This document shows, in pieces, positions 8,501-17,127 of a stretch of 62,482 bases of DNA. Position numbers and translations under genes: made by a program. The stretch comes from Lachnospiraceae bacterium. GTDB taxonomy: Bacteria > Bacillota > Clostridia > Lachnospirales > Lachnospiraceae. How positions within the stretch are numbered: position 1 is the first letter of the stretch; each line of letters begins with the position of its first letter. The stretch is from contig JAAUZK010000047.1 in assembly GCA_014804655.1 (NCBI GenBank), forward strand, positions 1-62,482, written 5' to 3'. Under the pieces are notes generated by a model. It did no database searches and was not told the DNA's origin. It saw only the letters and a list, made by a program, of their open reading frames with translations.

Positions 8501-11500
8501 CATTCAGTTTCTCGATCTTACCGATAAACTCCGCTGTCGTCATAACCGTGATATCAGCAGCCTCTACTCCGGGTGCCCACTCCTTCAGCTGATCTAATGT
8601 AAGCTCCGGGGTATCCGCCATAGCCGGCTGGATCTCCAATACACGGATATCTTTCTTCGTCTCTACTTTCCTGCGGTCTCTGTAATTCAGAATATGCCGT
8701 ACCGCCTTCGCCTGCGATATATTAGTGGAAAGAGGCTTATAATTCCCCGATGTATCCGCTTCACGATACAGATTCTCCAGCTCGATCTCATCCAGAACAC
8801 ACTGGAACCCAGGTTCGATCTCCTTGCCTTCCTTATAGATCGTAGCTTCCGCAAACTGACTGTTGATAATGGAGTCGCTGCCAAATCTGCAGTAAACCTG
8901 TTCTGTCACGAAATTCTTATCCGCATCGTCAACTATGCCGTCCATTAACTGTTTCACGGTAAGTTTCACATAATTATTACGATGCTTCTCGTACCATTCA
9001 CTCAGATTATCCTGACAAAGCATGGCAGATAATCTGAATATATTCGTGTCCTTCAATTCTTCATTAACGTCAATGCTGCCGCTTTCATTCTTGACATACA
9101 AAATAGCACCGTCTACCAGACACGGCATAGCTCCCGCAATCGTCTTATCAAAGAAAAATTCCAGCAAATCATCAGACAGATCATTCTCTTCCGAATATGT
9201 AACCGACCCTGTATCACCGATATCATTACCGCTGATACTGTCAGAAACAGCTTTGACGCTCTTCGAATTGCCGGGCTTCTTAGAGTCTCCCGGCTTCTCT
9301 ATGTCTTTATCATCCTCAGAGTCTTTATCTGTCTCGGAACCGTCAGTATTATCAGCGTCTTTGTTATCCTCAGAGTCGCTGCCTATCTCGGAATCGTCAG
9401 TATTATCAGCGTCATCGTTATTCTCTTTGTCGCCGCTGTTCTCTGAACTGCTGTCTGACACAGAGCCGTCATCGTTTCCTGTACCGTCGTTGTCCCCTGA
9501 ACCGTCAGCCGGCTCGGATTCGTTCTTGTCTCCTGAACCACTGTCTGACACCGATCCGTTGTCGTCTCCTGTACTGCTGTTATTCTCTGAGCCATCGGCT
9601 GCCTCTGATCCGCTACTGACTCCTGTATCACTGTTATTCTCTGAACCGCTGTCTGACACAGAACCACCGGTAGCCGTTTCCAGATTATCGTTAGCAACCA
9701 GTTTACGCCATTTGCCCTGTAAAGAATCAGCTGCCAATACTTTAGTCATTATATCGCTGCCGGCATCGGCACTGACTACACCGTCGTTGCCGGAGTCCTC
9801 ATCATTTCCGATGTTTTCGGAATCCTCCCCGATGCCTGTTTTGTCATCACTTCCGGAATCGTCACCACTTTCATTTCCGGAGCTATCCGGTTTGTCCCCC
9901 TGATCGGGCACGTCTACTCTCAATCCGGAATTAAGATAGAGGAAATTGAAGTTCGGTATCTGCTCCATCTTATTGAGTTCCTGCGGAGTATAAGTCAATA
10001 CCTTGATGCGGAACTCACCGTAATCCGCCTTATCCATATTCAGAACATACTTCTTGAACCACTCGTTACTCTTAAATGTATTCTTACACCAGATCTCTCT
10101 GCCGGGGAAAGTATACACTTGTCTGGTCTGGCTTTCGTCTACGCCATTCCATTCTACAAATTCATACTCACCATCTTCACTCAATACAATGTTTTTTGAT
10201 AATACGCAGGAATATATGGGTATATCTGTGCTAAGCTGGCCGTAGTCTGTAACTTTCACGAAAGCAACCAGATAATATTCCGTGCTCTCCTGAGCAAGGG
10301 CTTCCCTTACACTTTCTTCATCTTCCTCGTCATTCGGATCATCTGCCGCCGGAGTATCCGCATCTGAATCCTGATCCGAATCTGTCTCATCATCCGGATC
10401 GGAATTATCTGTACTGTCGTCAGAATCTGTCTGGTCTGTGTCCGTATTATCGTTCGAATCTGATTTGTCATCAGAGTCTGCACCGTCATCGGAATCTGTC
10501 TTGTCGTCCGCTCCCGTATTACCCTCGGAATCCGACTTGCCCGAATCAGCACTATCCGCCGGATCTGTCTTGTCGTCTGCCGCGGCGTCATCCCGTGATT
10601 CCTGTGTATCATCCGCTGTCGCACCGTCGTCGAAGCCGGCCGACGGAATATCATCCGAAACTGACTTAAACCACTTGCCCTGTTGAAGAGCCGTAGCTGC
10701 CGATACCGTCCTTTTTACGCTGGCACTGTCTGCACTACCGCCGTTGTCGGTACTGCCATTGTTATTGTCGCTTTCGCTGCCACTGCTATTGTCGTTGTTA
10801 CCGTTGCCGCTATCGCTATTGTCGCCATTATCGGTGTCACCACCGCTATTTCCGCCATCGTTTCCGCTGTCTCCACTGTTATCGCCGCCGTCGCCATTCC
10901 CGCTGTCGTCATTGTTATCGCCGCCGTCGCCGTTTCCGCTGTCATCACCATTATCGCTGCCATCGCCGTTTCCGCTGTCATCATCATTATCGCCGTCGTC
11001 GCCGCTGTCATCACCATTATCGCCGCCGTCGCTGTTATCAGTGCCGCCGTCATTTTTGTTGTTGCCATCGCCGCCGTTGTCATCACCGTTATTATCGTCC
11101 TCATTTTTCCCGTTATCAGATCCGGACTCATCCTGATCTTCCTCTTCTTCCTCGTCCGTCGAACCATCTGAAATAGCAGCTATAGCCATACTGCTGACTT
11201 CATCCCATGTTCCGACGCATTCATACACTCCTTCATCCCTTTTTACGTAGATAGGTCTGTCGGCTTCTATACCGCCTGCAAGATTCGCATCTATCTTTGT
11301 AGCACTTAACACTGTATAGTACAGAACATTCTCCGGATCAATCTCAAAATTATCTTCGTCATACTTACCGTTATAATTGAAGACAACCTGATATCTGTCT
11401 GATTCGTCAGCCGTATCGCCATCAATCTTCTGAAACCATCCCGTTTTCTTGACACCATCGGATACAATCTTCTCGAATCCGGCTTCCTTCGGTTCTCCTT

Positions 11501-11945
11501 CTTCATATTCCGCTTCCACGGCCTCAACCGGGAAATTTTTGGTCAGTCCCTGTTTCGCATAGTAATCCCGCAGTTCCTGCTTCTTATCCTCTATGAAGCC
11601 CTTACGCCTTGTCGCCGGCAACGCACATAAAGTGTTCTGCCAACTCTCCCATGCCATCTCCTCTTCGTCCCACTCGCACAGGATCGGTTCATATCCGCCG
11701 ACAAGATAGCCGATCTCCGCAGCGCTACGATCAGGTACAATTTCCAAAATGACATATTCACTTCCGCTCTCTTTATAGCGGGTACGCAGCTTCTCGATGC
11801 CAATCAGAGTATCTGCTGCTTCCGCCTCAATCACGTCAGACAGTACCGCTGTCATAACAACAGCGGCAGCGGACAGTCCCGCCACTGCCGCCGCTGCAAT
11901 ACGCTTGCCATTCAGTTTCTTTCCGTTTCTCATAATTCTTCTCAT
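5505..11945 (-). CDS. Giant acidic, repeat-rich secreted protein of DUF5057 type within the pilus operon
   Basis: About 2146 residues. A basic N-terminus followed by an Ala/Val-rich hydrophobic stretch (about residues 13-45) looks like a signal peptide. Two long low-complexity tracts rich in Asp, Ser, Gly and Asn lie at about residues 260-560 and 680-910. Between and after them are folded regions. One, near residues 1305-1345, resembles a beta/gamma-crystallin motif (YRVTVFDQDNFQG, then WNDRVVSLII). Another, near 1630-1740, has a Rossmann-like pattern (MLILGFSDSYGDF, VLFAHDTTSYF). The DUF5057 assignment is from memory. No LPXTG signal or C-terminal membrane helix is seen, so it is secreted or held by another structure. 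Its place between prepilin genes and pilB suggests a pilus-associated adhesin or tip protein (inference). ATG 11945 is preferred (GGAAG 7 nt upstream); GTG 11963 is also possible. Confidence 0.85.
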   Translation of the reverse strand: MRRIMRNGKKLNGKRIAAAAVAGLSAAAVVMTAVLSDVIEAEAADTLIGIEKLRTRYKESGSEYVILEIVPDRSAAEIGYLVGGYEPILCEWDEEEMAWESWQNTLCALPATRRKGFIEDKKQELRDYYAKQGLTKNFPVEAVEAEYEEGEPKEAGFEKIVSDGVKKTGWFQKIDGDTADESDRYQVVFNYNGKYDEDNFEIDPENVLYYTVLSATKIDANLAGGIEADRPIYVKRDEGVYECVGTWDEVSSMAIAAISDGSTDEEEEEDQDESGSDNGKNEDDNNGDDNGGDGNNKNDGGTDNSDGGDNGDDSGDDGDNDDDSGNGDGSDNGDDSGNGDGGDNNDDSGNGDGGDNSGDSGNDGGNSGGDTDNGDNSDSGNGNNDNSSGSESDNNNGSTDNGGSADSASVKRTVSAATALQQGKWFKSVSDDIPSAGFDDGATADDTQESRDDAAADDKTDPADSADSGKSDSEGNTGADDKTDSDDGADSDDKSDSNDNTDTDQTDSDDSTDNSDPDDETDSDQDSDADTPAADDPNDEEDEESVREALAQESTEYYLVAFVKVTDYGQLSTDIPIYSCVLSKNIVLSEDGEYEFVEWNGVDESQTRQVYTFPGREIWCKNTFKSNEWFKKYVLNMDKADYGEFRIKVLTYTPQELNKMEQIPNFNFLYLNSGLRVDVPDQGDKPDSSGNESGDDSGSDDKTGIGEDSENIGNDEDSGNDGVVSADAGSDIMTKVLAADSLQGKWRKLVANDNLETATGGSVSDSGSENNSDTGVSSGSEAADGSENNSSTGDDNGSVSDSGSGDKNESEPADGSGDNDGTGNDDGSVSDSSSENSGDKENNDDADNTDDSEIGSDSEDNKDADNTDGSETDKDSEDDKDIEKPGDSKKPGNSKSVKAVSDSISGNDIGDTGSVTYSEENDLSDDLLEFFFDKTIAGAMPCLVDGAILYVKNESGSIDVNEELKDTNIFRLSAMLCQDNLSEWYEKHRNNYVKLTVKQLMDGIVDDADKNFVTEQVYCRFGSDSIINSQFAEATIYKEGKEIEPGFQCVLDEIELENLYREADTSGNYKPLSTNISQAKAVRHILNYRDRRKVETKKDIRVLEIQPAMADTPELTLDQLKEWAPGVEAADITVMTTAEFIGKIEKLNETYDLIYIGTSKDHLNMRYWMDRNYTGKPDKNHIPSGTAFNDADMDGLIYCNIGDLRVTYMPLAGQLDTEYWNNDRNENVYYYNYMRYGGNDITEEKEKALLSFLDGSYPVIIADDFIEQPATIYEDIEYRASRVNLAEGEYTQKDLQALGVPARAISSLKVKKGYRVTVFDQDNFQGNSAVFTKDEINFVTTASQGNWNDRVVSLIIEREENAEPSRRIDEDHIDNCTYLYEFVKKALDDKYVNFYTWGDIGEDSELFKFYLNRPKVSLTETAVGGEVKEGSDIYYINSDMNGRYSLNYRFKIQNEGTASYNTKYRCKLYIDVNSDGKFSAQEEIEDISITQNGGSVSADALYADRSYILSRQVPMGYKGLLPWRLEITQADNPNIYTSMSGFTKLEGMEQEQIKVLQIGRDVIKDVDWWGREWERLFDLGEEIRTPGTIYNTLVYGGTIDGVYYEGISKEFDIDVTFKTIPEYEQEYAANPEYLKNFNMLILGFSDSYGDFTGDAETGAMGAIIDFVNSGKSVLFAHDTTSYFNYEKKGGGYPNFNGVGYPWRDNHGDTRSHDQYHWASTLNTYFRNLVGMDRFGILSTGNGTLQRGDVLREGTEAFKEVVESRYDVAYKPKSGKKETVPQVHGYTYQLINAKDLAADGGQQKIDYNRWELDMSKPNDWTFSNTYRNIRYDKVYYAGGASENDRYGEVVSPYNGEIDQLYVNQVNRGQIVEYPYKLSERFEVAMTHGQYYELDYTADDDGDGQSDLVVWYCLGSRGENGAETIYSQSPNDVRNNYYIYNKGNITYTGMGHSASQNLRYTVEEAKLFINTMIASYQAGIKDPQISVLKSGVPESDSMKLLYRYYDSGNNFSLNDEAAADAYEKIYFTVQDINFIKGTRKIESHVYYKDDAGGEVINVDGEDITVSRLPDNMCSAKDGSAVDAYNLTSGGIYYIQVPRDIMKKCEDGLDLYFEAQSTITTNTAKANVYTTEKVYAKLQVLQAYLFNLE
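9230..9900. repeat. Low-complexity coding tract 2 in the giant protein gene
   Basis: Within the giant gene this stretch encodes imperfect repeats of Ser-Asp-Ser-Gly-Ser-Glu-Asn type (for example DSGSENNSDTG and DGSGDNDGTGND on the minus strand). The opposite strand therefore shows long spurious open frames rich in Ser, Pro and Leu. Confidence 0.75.
10861..11004. repeat. Four 36-bp tandem repeats coding a 12-residue Asp/Gly/Ser/Asn unit
   Basis: Four consecutive 36-bp units (10861-10896, 10897-10932, 10933-10968, 10969-11004) differ at a few positions and encode repeats of the form DDSGNGDGGDNN. Degenerate units extend on both sides, making a low-complexity tract of about 10300-11165. Such arrays often vary in copy number between strains. 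Confidence 0.85.
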
Positions 11946-12041
11946 TTTTTCACTTCCCATCACCGTTAAGACGAACCATCCGACTAATAAACACTGTCGT
12001 CACCTAAGATCGGCGAGCAAATCGTGTCCCGTGTCCTTCTG

Positions 12042-14000
12042 TTATTCAAAAATAATAGTCACATATGCATAGATACTCGGCTCATCTTTTACTGATACCC
12101 TGATCTTCATGCTCTTTAACTCTATCTGATCCAGTAACGACCAATCGCCGGAATTAACACTCCATTCTCCCCTGGCCCATATAGGATTGTCGTCACCATG
12201 CGTTACAGTCTGGACTATCTGCGGTGTAACAATTACCCCTGCCGGTGCCGAATAATCAAATTCTTCAATATCATATTGATAAACCGGCGGGTTACTGTTG
12301 GCCCATGCATTCTCCCAATATCCCACTACTGTATATTCAAAGGTAAAAGCATTATCTCCGAACTTGTAAGGATTAAAGCACGTCTTTCCGTAAATCTGTA
12401 CCGGCGGAATATAATGAATACGTTCTCGTGTCCACTTCGTCTTCCATCCGCCATCTCCCGTACCTTCATAGTAACCTATAACCTTCACATAGTATTCCTG
12501 AGCCCTCGGAAGGCCTTCCGTAAACGAAAACTGATACGTATCCCATGAAATATCCTGCACTTGCAGATATCCCAGCAGGCTATCATAAGCCTCTATCCGA
12601 TCACCATATTCATTACAGAAATAGTATTCATACCAATGGGGGTCTCCCCACTTATCAGACATCTTGAAATATGTAGTATCGTATTCCAGCTTTCCACGTT
12701 CCATACTGGAATCCCCATCAACAGCTCCATTTGTATCAATTCGGTACTTAATCGAATCCGTTCTCGTTTCACCGGTAATATCTGAATGGGCTTCCACAAT
12801 AATTTCCAGCATTCTGCCGAAATTATCAGGATCTTTCTTTATCACCAGATCCAGAGTCTTTTTATTACCGTCAAAAGATTCCACCACATCTGAAAGTGCT
12901 TTGTTTCCACCCTCAACTTTGATAGTCCACTGATATGTGATCGCGTCCTCCTCACTCTGCGTAAATCCCTCGGTAACGGGGATTGCCCTATACTGCGGTG
13001 CAAACGCATTCATATGCACCGGATCAATGTGCACTGACTTGAATGACTTCAGAGCAGTGTCTCCCACTACCTTCACAACTCCTGTCGCCTTCTTATTCGG
13101 ATTGGACTTATATCTCGCCGTAATCGTCAGATACGCATTCGCCTCATATGCACCGACGCTGAGATATCCACTGTCATCTATCGTACTCAGGGTGCCAGTC
13201 TCATCGATCTCCCAATCTACCAGATCATTAATATTCGACCCCGAACTGATTCTTGCATAAATATTATAAGTATTGCCTCTCGTTACCTCTGATACCCTGT
13301 CTACAATAGGAACAATATTCTCTACATCAGTACTGGTATAATACAGTTTCAAGGTATCCGCCGCTGGTGTAGCCTCATCAAAAATATCCGCCGGATCATC
13401 ACTTAAGAGCATACGATTACGGAGTGTGATGATCGGACTTGTAGCATAATCGACCTTGCCCGCGCCGTCGTCATAACCTACCCGCACCAACACTGACTTA
13501 ACGATCGTCTTCTCCGTGCCATCCAGCGCTTTGGTTGTCAATGTGTCGTTCAGATCCACTTCAAAAGAAGTGACATGTTCCGCCAGAAGCTGATCTTCAT
13601 AATTATCGGCCGCTGCAGTATCCACCGTATAAGTACCGGCTGAAGCATCATAATTGACCTTCCATTTACTGCAATAAACATTATTATCCGACTTGTTCCA
13701 TGTTACCGCTTCCTTCGTGTAGAGCATAGTTCCGGTTCCGTCATCCTCGGTATGATACATAGTCATCTCCGTCTTAGCGGCATCATCTGTCATGGCCACA
13801 CCACCATTAATGTCTATGATCATATCCTCTATCTGATTTACGGTGAGTTCCGCCTCCTTCTGCACATTAGAGTCGGCATTTCCTTTGGTGAAGCTCCTGC
13901 TTCCTGTCATCATGAAAGATACCGCAATCACCATAACAACAGACAATATTGCAATTGTGATCAGCAGCTCAACTAAAGATAATCCCCTGTTCTTTCCCAT
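12042..14000 (-). CDS. PilW-like minor prepilin with long C-terminal region including an Ig-like domain
   Basis: 652 residues. The N-terminus MGKNRG|LSLVELLITIA is a class III signal: cleavage after Gly6, Glu at +5 and a hydrophobic helix, so the prepilin peptidase encoded at 21.0 kb should process it. The first 180 residues look like a PilW/GspJ minor pilin. A stretch near residues 220-325 (bounded by VPIVDRVSEVTRG and TGVVKVVGD) resembles a bacterial Ig-like (BIG_2) fold. The remainder, rich in Trp and Tyr, is unrecognised. It sits 32 nt behind the GspH-like prepilin gene and ahead of the giant protein gene. The large extension suggests a minor pilin exposed at the pilus tip (inference). 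Confidence 0.85.
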   Translation of the reverse strand: MGKNRGLSLVELLITIAILSVVMVIAVSFMMTGSRSFTKGNADSNVQKEAELTVNQIEDMIIDINGGVAMTDDAAKTEMTMYHTEDDGTGTMLYTKEAVTWNKSDNNVYCSKWKVNYDASAGTYTVDTAAADNYEDQLLAEHVTSFEVDLNDTLTTKALDGTEKTIVKSVLVRVGYDDGAGKVDYATSPIITLRNRMLLSDDPADIFDEATPAADTLKLYYTSTDVENIVPIVDRVSEVTRGNTYNIYARISSGSNINDLVDWEIDETGTLSTIDDSGYLSVGAYEANAYLTITARYKSNPNKKATGVVKVVGDTALKSFKSVHIDPVHMNAFAPQYRAIPVTEGFTQSEEDAITYQWTIKVEGGNKALSDVVESFDGNKKTLDLVIKKDPDNFGRMLEIIVEAHSDITGETRTDSIKYRIDTNGAVDGDSSMERGKLEYDTTYFKMSDKWGDPHWYEYYFCNEYGDRIEAYDSLLGYLQVQDISWDTYQFSFTEGLPRAQEYYVKVIGYYEGTGDGGWKTKWTRERIHYIPPVQIYGKTCFNPYKFGDNAFTFEYTVVGYWENAWANSNPPVYQYDIEEFDYSAPAGVIVTPQIVQTVTHGDDNPIWARGEWSVNSGDWSLLDQIELKSMKIRVSVKDEPSIYAYVTIIFE

Positions 14001-14032
14001 GGCAGTTCTCCTTTCTGCTCAATGTCAGTACA

Positions 14033-14602
14033 CTAATTTACCCTGGATAATACATGTTTACCTGTTGCCGGATATAAAGTAATCTCATATTTCCTGCCGC
14101 TGTTAAACGTAATGCCGGTACAGTGCGTGCTACCGCCGCCTTCTGTACCTATTGTCGCACCATCAGATTTAACAGCATTCTTAAACTCTCCATTGGTGCG
14201 GTTATAGATCAACTTCACAGACTGGCCGGCCGCAATCGTGGCAGTCGTACCGTCTGCAAAGGAGCAGACCACGTCAACCGACTTACTGCCGACCTTCTGC
14301 TCTTCCGCCAGAATCCAGTCAGAATCAACATGACCCTCGACAACAGCATCTTTCGGTATATAATATTTCACACGATATCCGTCGGATTCAGCCAAAAGTT
14401 CCATATAACAATCTATTGTAGCCGATTTCGTCAGGGCGTAATTCTTCTCTTTGCTGAGCGCGGCTGACATGTTATTCGCGCATTCCCTTGCATTCTGTCC
14501 GGTCAGCAGTGGCAGTCCAATGAAAAAGAAGCCGCTCATGATCCCCATGATCGCAATTACAATCAATAATTCAACAAGTGAAAATCCTCTGTCTTCTTTC
14601 AT
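14033..14602 (-). CDS. GspH/FimT-like type IV prepilin
   Basis: 189 residues beginning MKEDRG|FSLVELLIVIAIMG, a textbook prepilin signal with Gly at -1 and Glu at +5. The rest looks like a small minor pilin of GspH type. The start at ATG 14602 is supported by GGAG 8 nt upstream; an open reading 9 codons longer would put the signal too far inside. It is 11 nt downstream of the PilX/GspK-like gene, as in minor-pilin clusters that prime pilus assembly. Confidence 0.87.
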   Translation of the reverse strand: MKEDRGFSLVELLIVIAIMGIMSGFFFIGLPLLTGQNARECANNMSAALSKEKNYALTKSATIDCYMELLAESDGYRVKYYIPKDAVVEGHVDSDWILAEEQKVGSKSVDVVCSFADGTTATIAAGQSVKLIYNRTNGEFKNAVKSDGATIGTEGGGSTHCTGITFNSGRKYEITLYPATGKHVLSRVN

Positions 14603-14613
14603 CACAACAGCTC

Positions 14614-17094
14614 CTATTTCTTGCTCCACTTCTCATAGCTGATCAGATCGACATACGATACCTGCTGCGTACCCATATCAGTCGATGTGTTTCCGCTATT
14701 GACATAATTAATGCCGTCAGTAAAGATATTCAGCAGACGATACTCACGTGTTGTCGAGAGCTCATCGATCTTCGTACTCAGGATATTTGTAAAGGTATCC
14801 GCATCCAGAGGCTCGATCGTAAGTGATGCGCCTGCTTCTACCGTGAGATTGCCTTTTGCAATAATCAATCCCATAAAATCCTTCTTCACTGTCACGTTAC
14901 CGAGACTGACGATCATCTTAACAGAAGACGGAGTATGATCATCTACCACGTAATCGTTCTTAGTCAGGATCATACTGTCCGGAGATGCCCCCAGCGTATC
15001 GATCCGGACTTCCTGCGCACCCTTTTCATGTAAAATGATCTCTATTTCGGTCTCATCCATAATATTCTGAAATGCTGTTTTATCAAGCTCGTCATTGGTA
15101 AGCTGATTGGAAGTCCTCATGAGCTTGGCACTCAGAGATTTAAACACATCATCCTTGAGCGCAGACATTCTCTTAGCCTGTTGGGAGGTTCCGGTAGACT
15201 CCGTAGATGCCAGTATAGACCAGCCCTCCGCGCCCTCATATGTCAGCATATTTCCTTCTATATTCAGATACAACAATTCATCCGCCATCTTGATCTCACG
15301 AGCGTACAGCTGCGTATACTGATCAACCTTCTCGGAATTGATGTTATAATAATCTATAAAGTATTTGTTCGCCGCATCTTCATCCTTAAACCGCAGATAG
15401 CAGTATACTAACGGGCCTGCATTGGTCTGCTTGAATACGATCTCCGGAACATATGCCGCTCCGCCGCCCGCCACATTTTCCTGAGAAATATATTCGTTCA
15501 GACTCCTGTAACCAAGCACGGAAATCCGTCTTGATCCGTCCAGAAGACAGTACTGATCCGGATTGTCAATAATTTCCTCATACTGCTCCAACGTCAGCGG
15601 ATTACACCCAAACTCTGAAGCCCCGATCGTTCCGTCCACATCAATCCTGCATCCGACAGCTTCCGAAGGTGCCAGATAAATGAGCTGATTGCTCTTAACC
15701 GCAACCGACTCTCCCATCATAATATTCGTGTTATTTTTCTTCTCCTGCTCCGTCGCCGAAGCATCCGCGGCATTATGTGCCGTGGATACGTATGCTCTTC
15801 CGCTGATCGTCATACGCTCCAGTCCAGACAAATCCAGTGAACTGCCCCTACCGTTAATGATGATTGCACTGCTGGAATCGGGACGTGTATCGGTGCTGTC
15901 CTCCGGATCAGCCGCTTCACCGCTTCCGGTGCTGCCATCGCCGCTTTCTGCTCCGCCTCCTGCCACTTCATCAGCAATATAACCGAATCCGTTATATTCA
16001 CCTTCTAAAACAGCCTTACTGTCCTTACCGGACAAAGTGAAATCATCTTTCAAATTGACAGTACCGTTTATATCTGCCGAGGCAGATGTCAGAGTCATGT
16101 TTTGTGCCCACAACTCCGTCTCCTGTGTTTCAATGGCACTGCTTTCAGCTATTTCTATATTCTCTCTGCTGACCACCGTCGCCAGGCTTGTCGGCTCCGC
16201 GTCATCTGCCTTCCCAAAAGCAACTCTCGTAGGTAACAATGTGGGCAGCGTCAGCGGTGTTTTCTCATCCGCTTTCTTGTCCTTATCAAATGCGGAATAC
16301 ACCGGATCAGAGGGCGTTCCAATAAACATCTGTCCCGCATAGACATCTCCCTTGATCACAATATTCCCGCCTGCCGTGGTATTACCTATCAGCAGTGTAT
16401 CATCGGCAATCAGGCTGCAACTGTCCAGACTTGGGAGTGCAGATGCCTGTGAAAAATTAAACGAAGGTAGCGAAATCCTGATATCCGTACTGATAATAGA
16501 AATGTAACCGCTTTCATCCACATAAGAAACTTTCAAATCCTTCAGCAGAAGTTTACTGTTGTCTACCTCCATCTGATATTTCTCGCCCTCGGTGGCATAA
16601 TCCAGATTAGATTCCACAATGGCCCCATACGTAGCCCCATGACTTAAGAAGCCGTCCCTCGTTCCGTCGCCATCTCCCAGACTGTCGGCAGACAGATAAC
16701 TCTGCAGCTTCGCCACACTGTATCGATCCTGTTCGGCATTGCTTTTCCACAGCCGTTCCTTCAGCTCGGCATAATATATTTCATGTAATTTCTTATTTCT
16801 CTCATTCGCACTCCTATATAATGCGAAATTAGTCATAACCTCACCATAGGCTTTATTTAATGCGGCGGAAATTTCACTCTGCAGTCCTACATTGATCTCA
16901 TCCAGCACAGTCTCCGCAGTATAGAAGTTATCCTTACCGTGCCTGTCTGCCGCACGCATCTGATATCCTGCAAAAGACACGAACATCAGTACGCTCACCA
17001 GAATCGCAATAAACGCAATGATAACAATGACCATGACCATGGCGCTTCCCTTGTTATCCCGATATAACTTTTTCCTTTCATCTGCGTTTGCCAT
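14614..17094 (-). CDS. PilX/GspK-like minor pilin with large beta-rich C-terminus
   Basis: 826 residues. A prepilin-like N-terminus (RDNKG|SAMVMVIVIIAFIA) is followed by a long hydrophobic helix. Position +5 is Met rather than Glu, as in GspK/PilX proteins that cap the pseudopilus tip. The bulk contains repeated short hydrophobic strands (NIVIKGDVYAGQMFIG, LIIAKGNLTVEAG) reminiscent of bactofilin or beta-helix folds, and a Gly/Ser/Asp-rich linker near residues 375-405. Neighbours on both sides are prepilin genes. The large exposed domain is unusual for PilX and has no function I can name. Confidence 0.8.
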   Translation of the reverse strand: MANADERKKLYRDNKGSAMVMVIVIIAFIAILVSVLMFVSFAGYQMRAADRHGKDNFYTAETVLDEINVGLQSEISAALNKAYGEVMTNFALYRSANERNKKLHEIYYAELKERLWKSNAEQDRYSVAKLQSYLSADSLGDGDGTRDGFLSHGATYGAIVESNLDYATEGEKYQMEVDNSKLLLKDLKVSYVDESGYISIISTDIRISLPSFNFSQASALPSLDSCSLIADDTLLIGNTTAGGNIVIKGDVYAGQMFIGTPSDPVYSAFDKDKKADEKTPLTLPTLLPTRVAFGKADDAEPTSLATVVSRENIEIAESSAIETQETELWAQNMTLTSASADINGTVNLKDDFTLSGKDSKAVLEGEYNGFGYIADEVAGGGAESGDGSTGSGEAADPEDSTDTRPDSSSAIIINGRGSSLDLSGLERMTISGRAYVSTAHNAADASATEQEKKNNTNIMMGESVAVKSNQLIYLAPSEAVGCRIDVDGTIGASEFGCNPLTLEQYEEIIDNPDQYCLLDGSRRISVLGYRSLNEYISQENVAGGGAAYVPEIVFKQTNAGPLVYCYLRFKDEDAANKYFIDYYNINSEKVDQYTQLYAREIKMADELLYLNIEGNMLTYEGAEGWSILASTESTGTSQQAKRMSALKDDVFKSLSAKLMRTSNQLTNDELDKTAFQNIMDETEIEIILHEKGAQEVRIDTLGASPDSMILTKNDYVVDDHTPSSVKMIVSLGNVTVKKDFMGLIIAKGNLTVEAGASLTIEPLDADTFTNILSTKIDELSTTREYRLLNIFTDGINYVNSGNTSTDMGTQQVSYVDLISYEKWSKK

Positions 17095-17127
17095 ATCTAC
17101 CGTCTTCCTTCCGCATTGTTTCCGGTC

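Noticed and set aside
10300..10660. Arg/Thr/Met-rich alternate frame inside the giant gene
   Set aside because: It arises from GAT/TCC-rich repeats in a shifted frame, without a start signal.
10683..11171. Long plus-strand open frames rich in Ala/Val/Ile and Ser/Pro/Leu opposite the giant gene
   Set aside because: They mirror the GAC/GGC/AGC low-complexity repeats of the minus-strand gene and have no start signals or family match.
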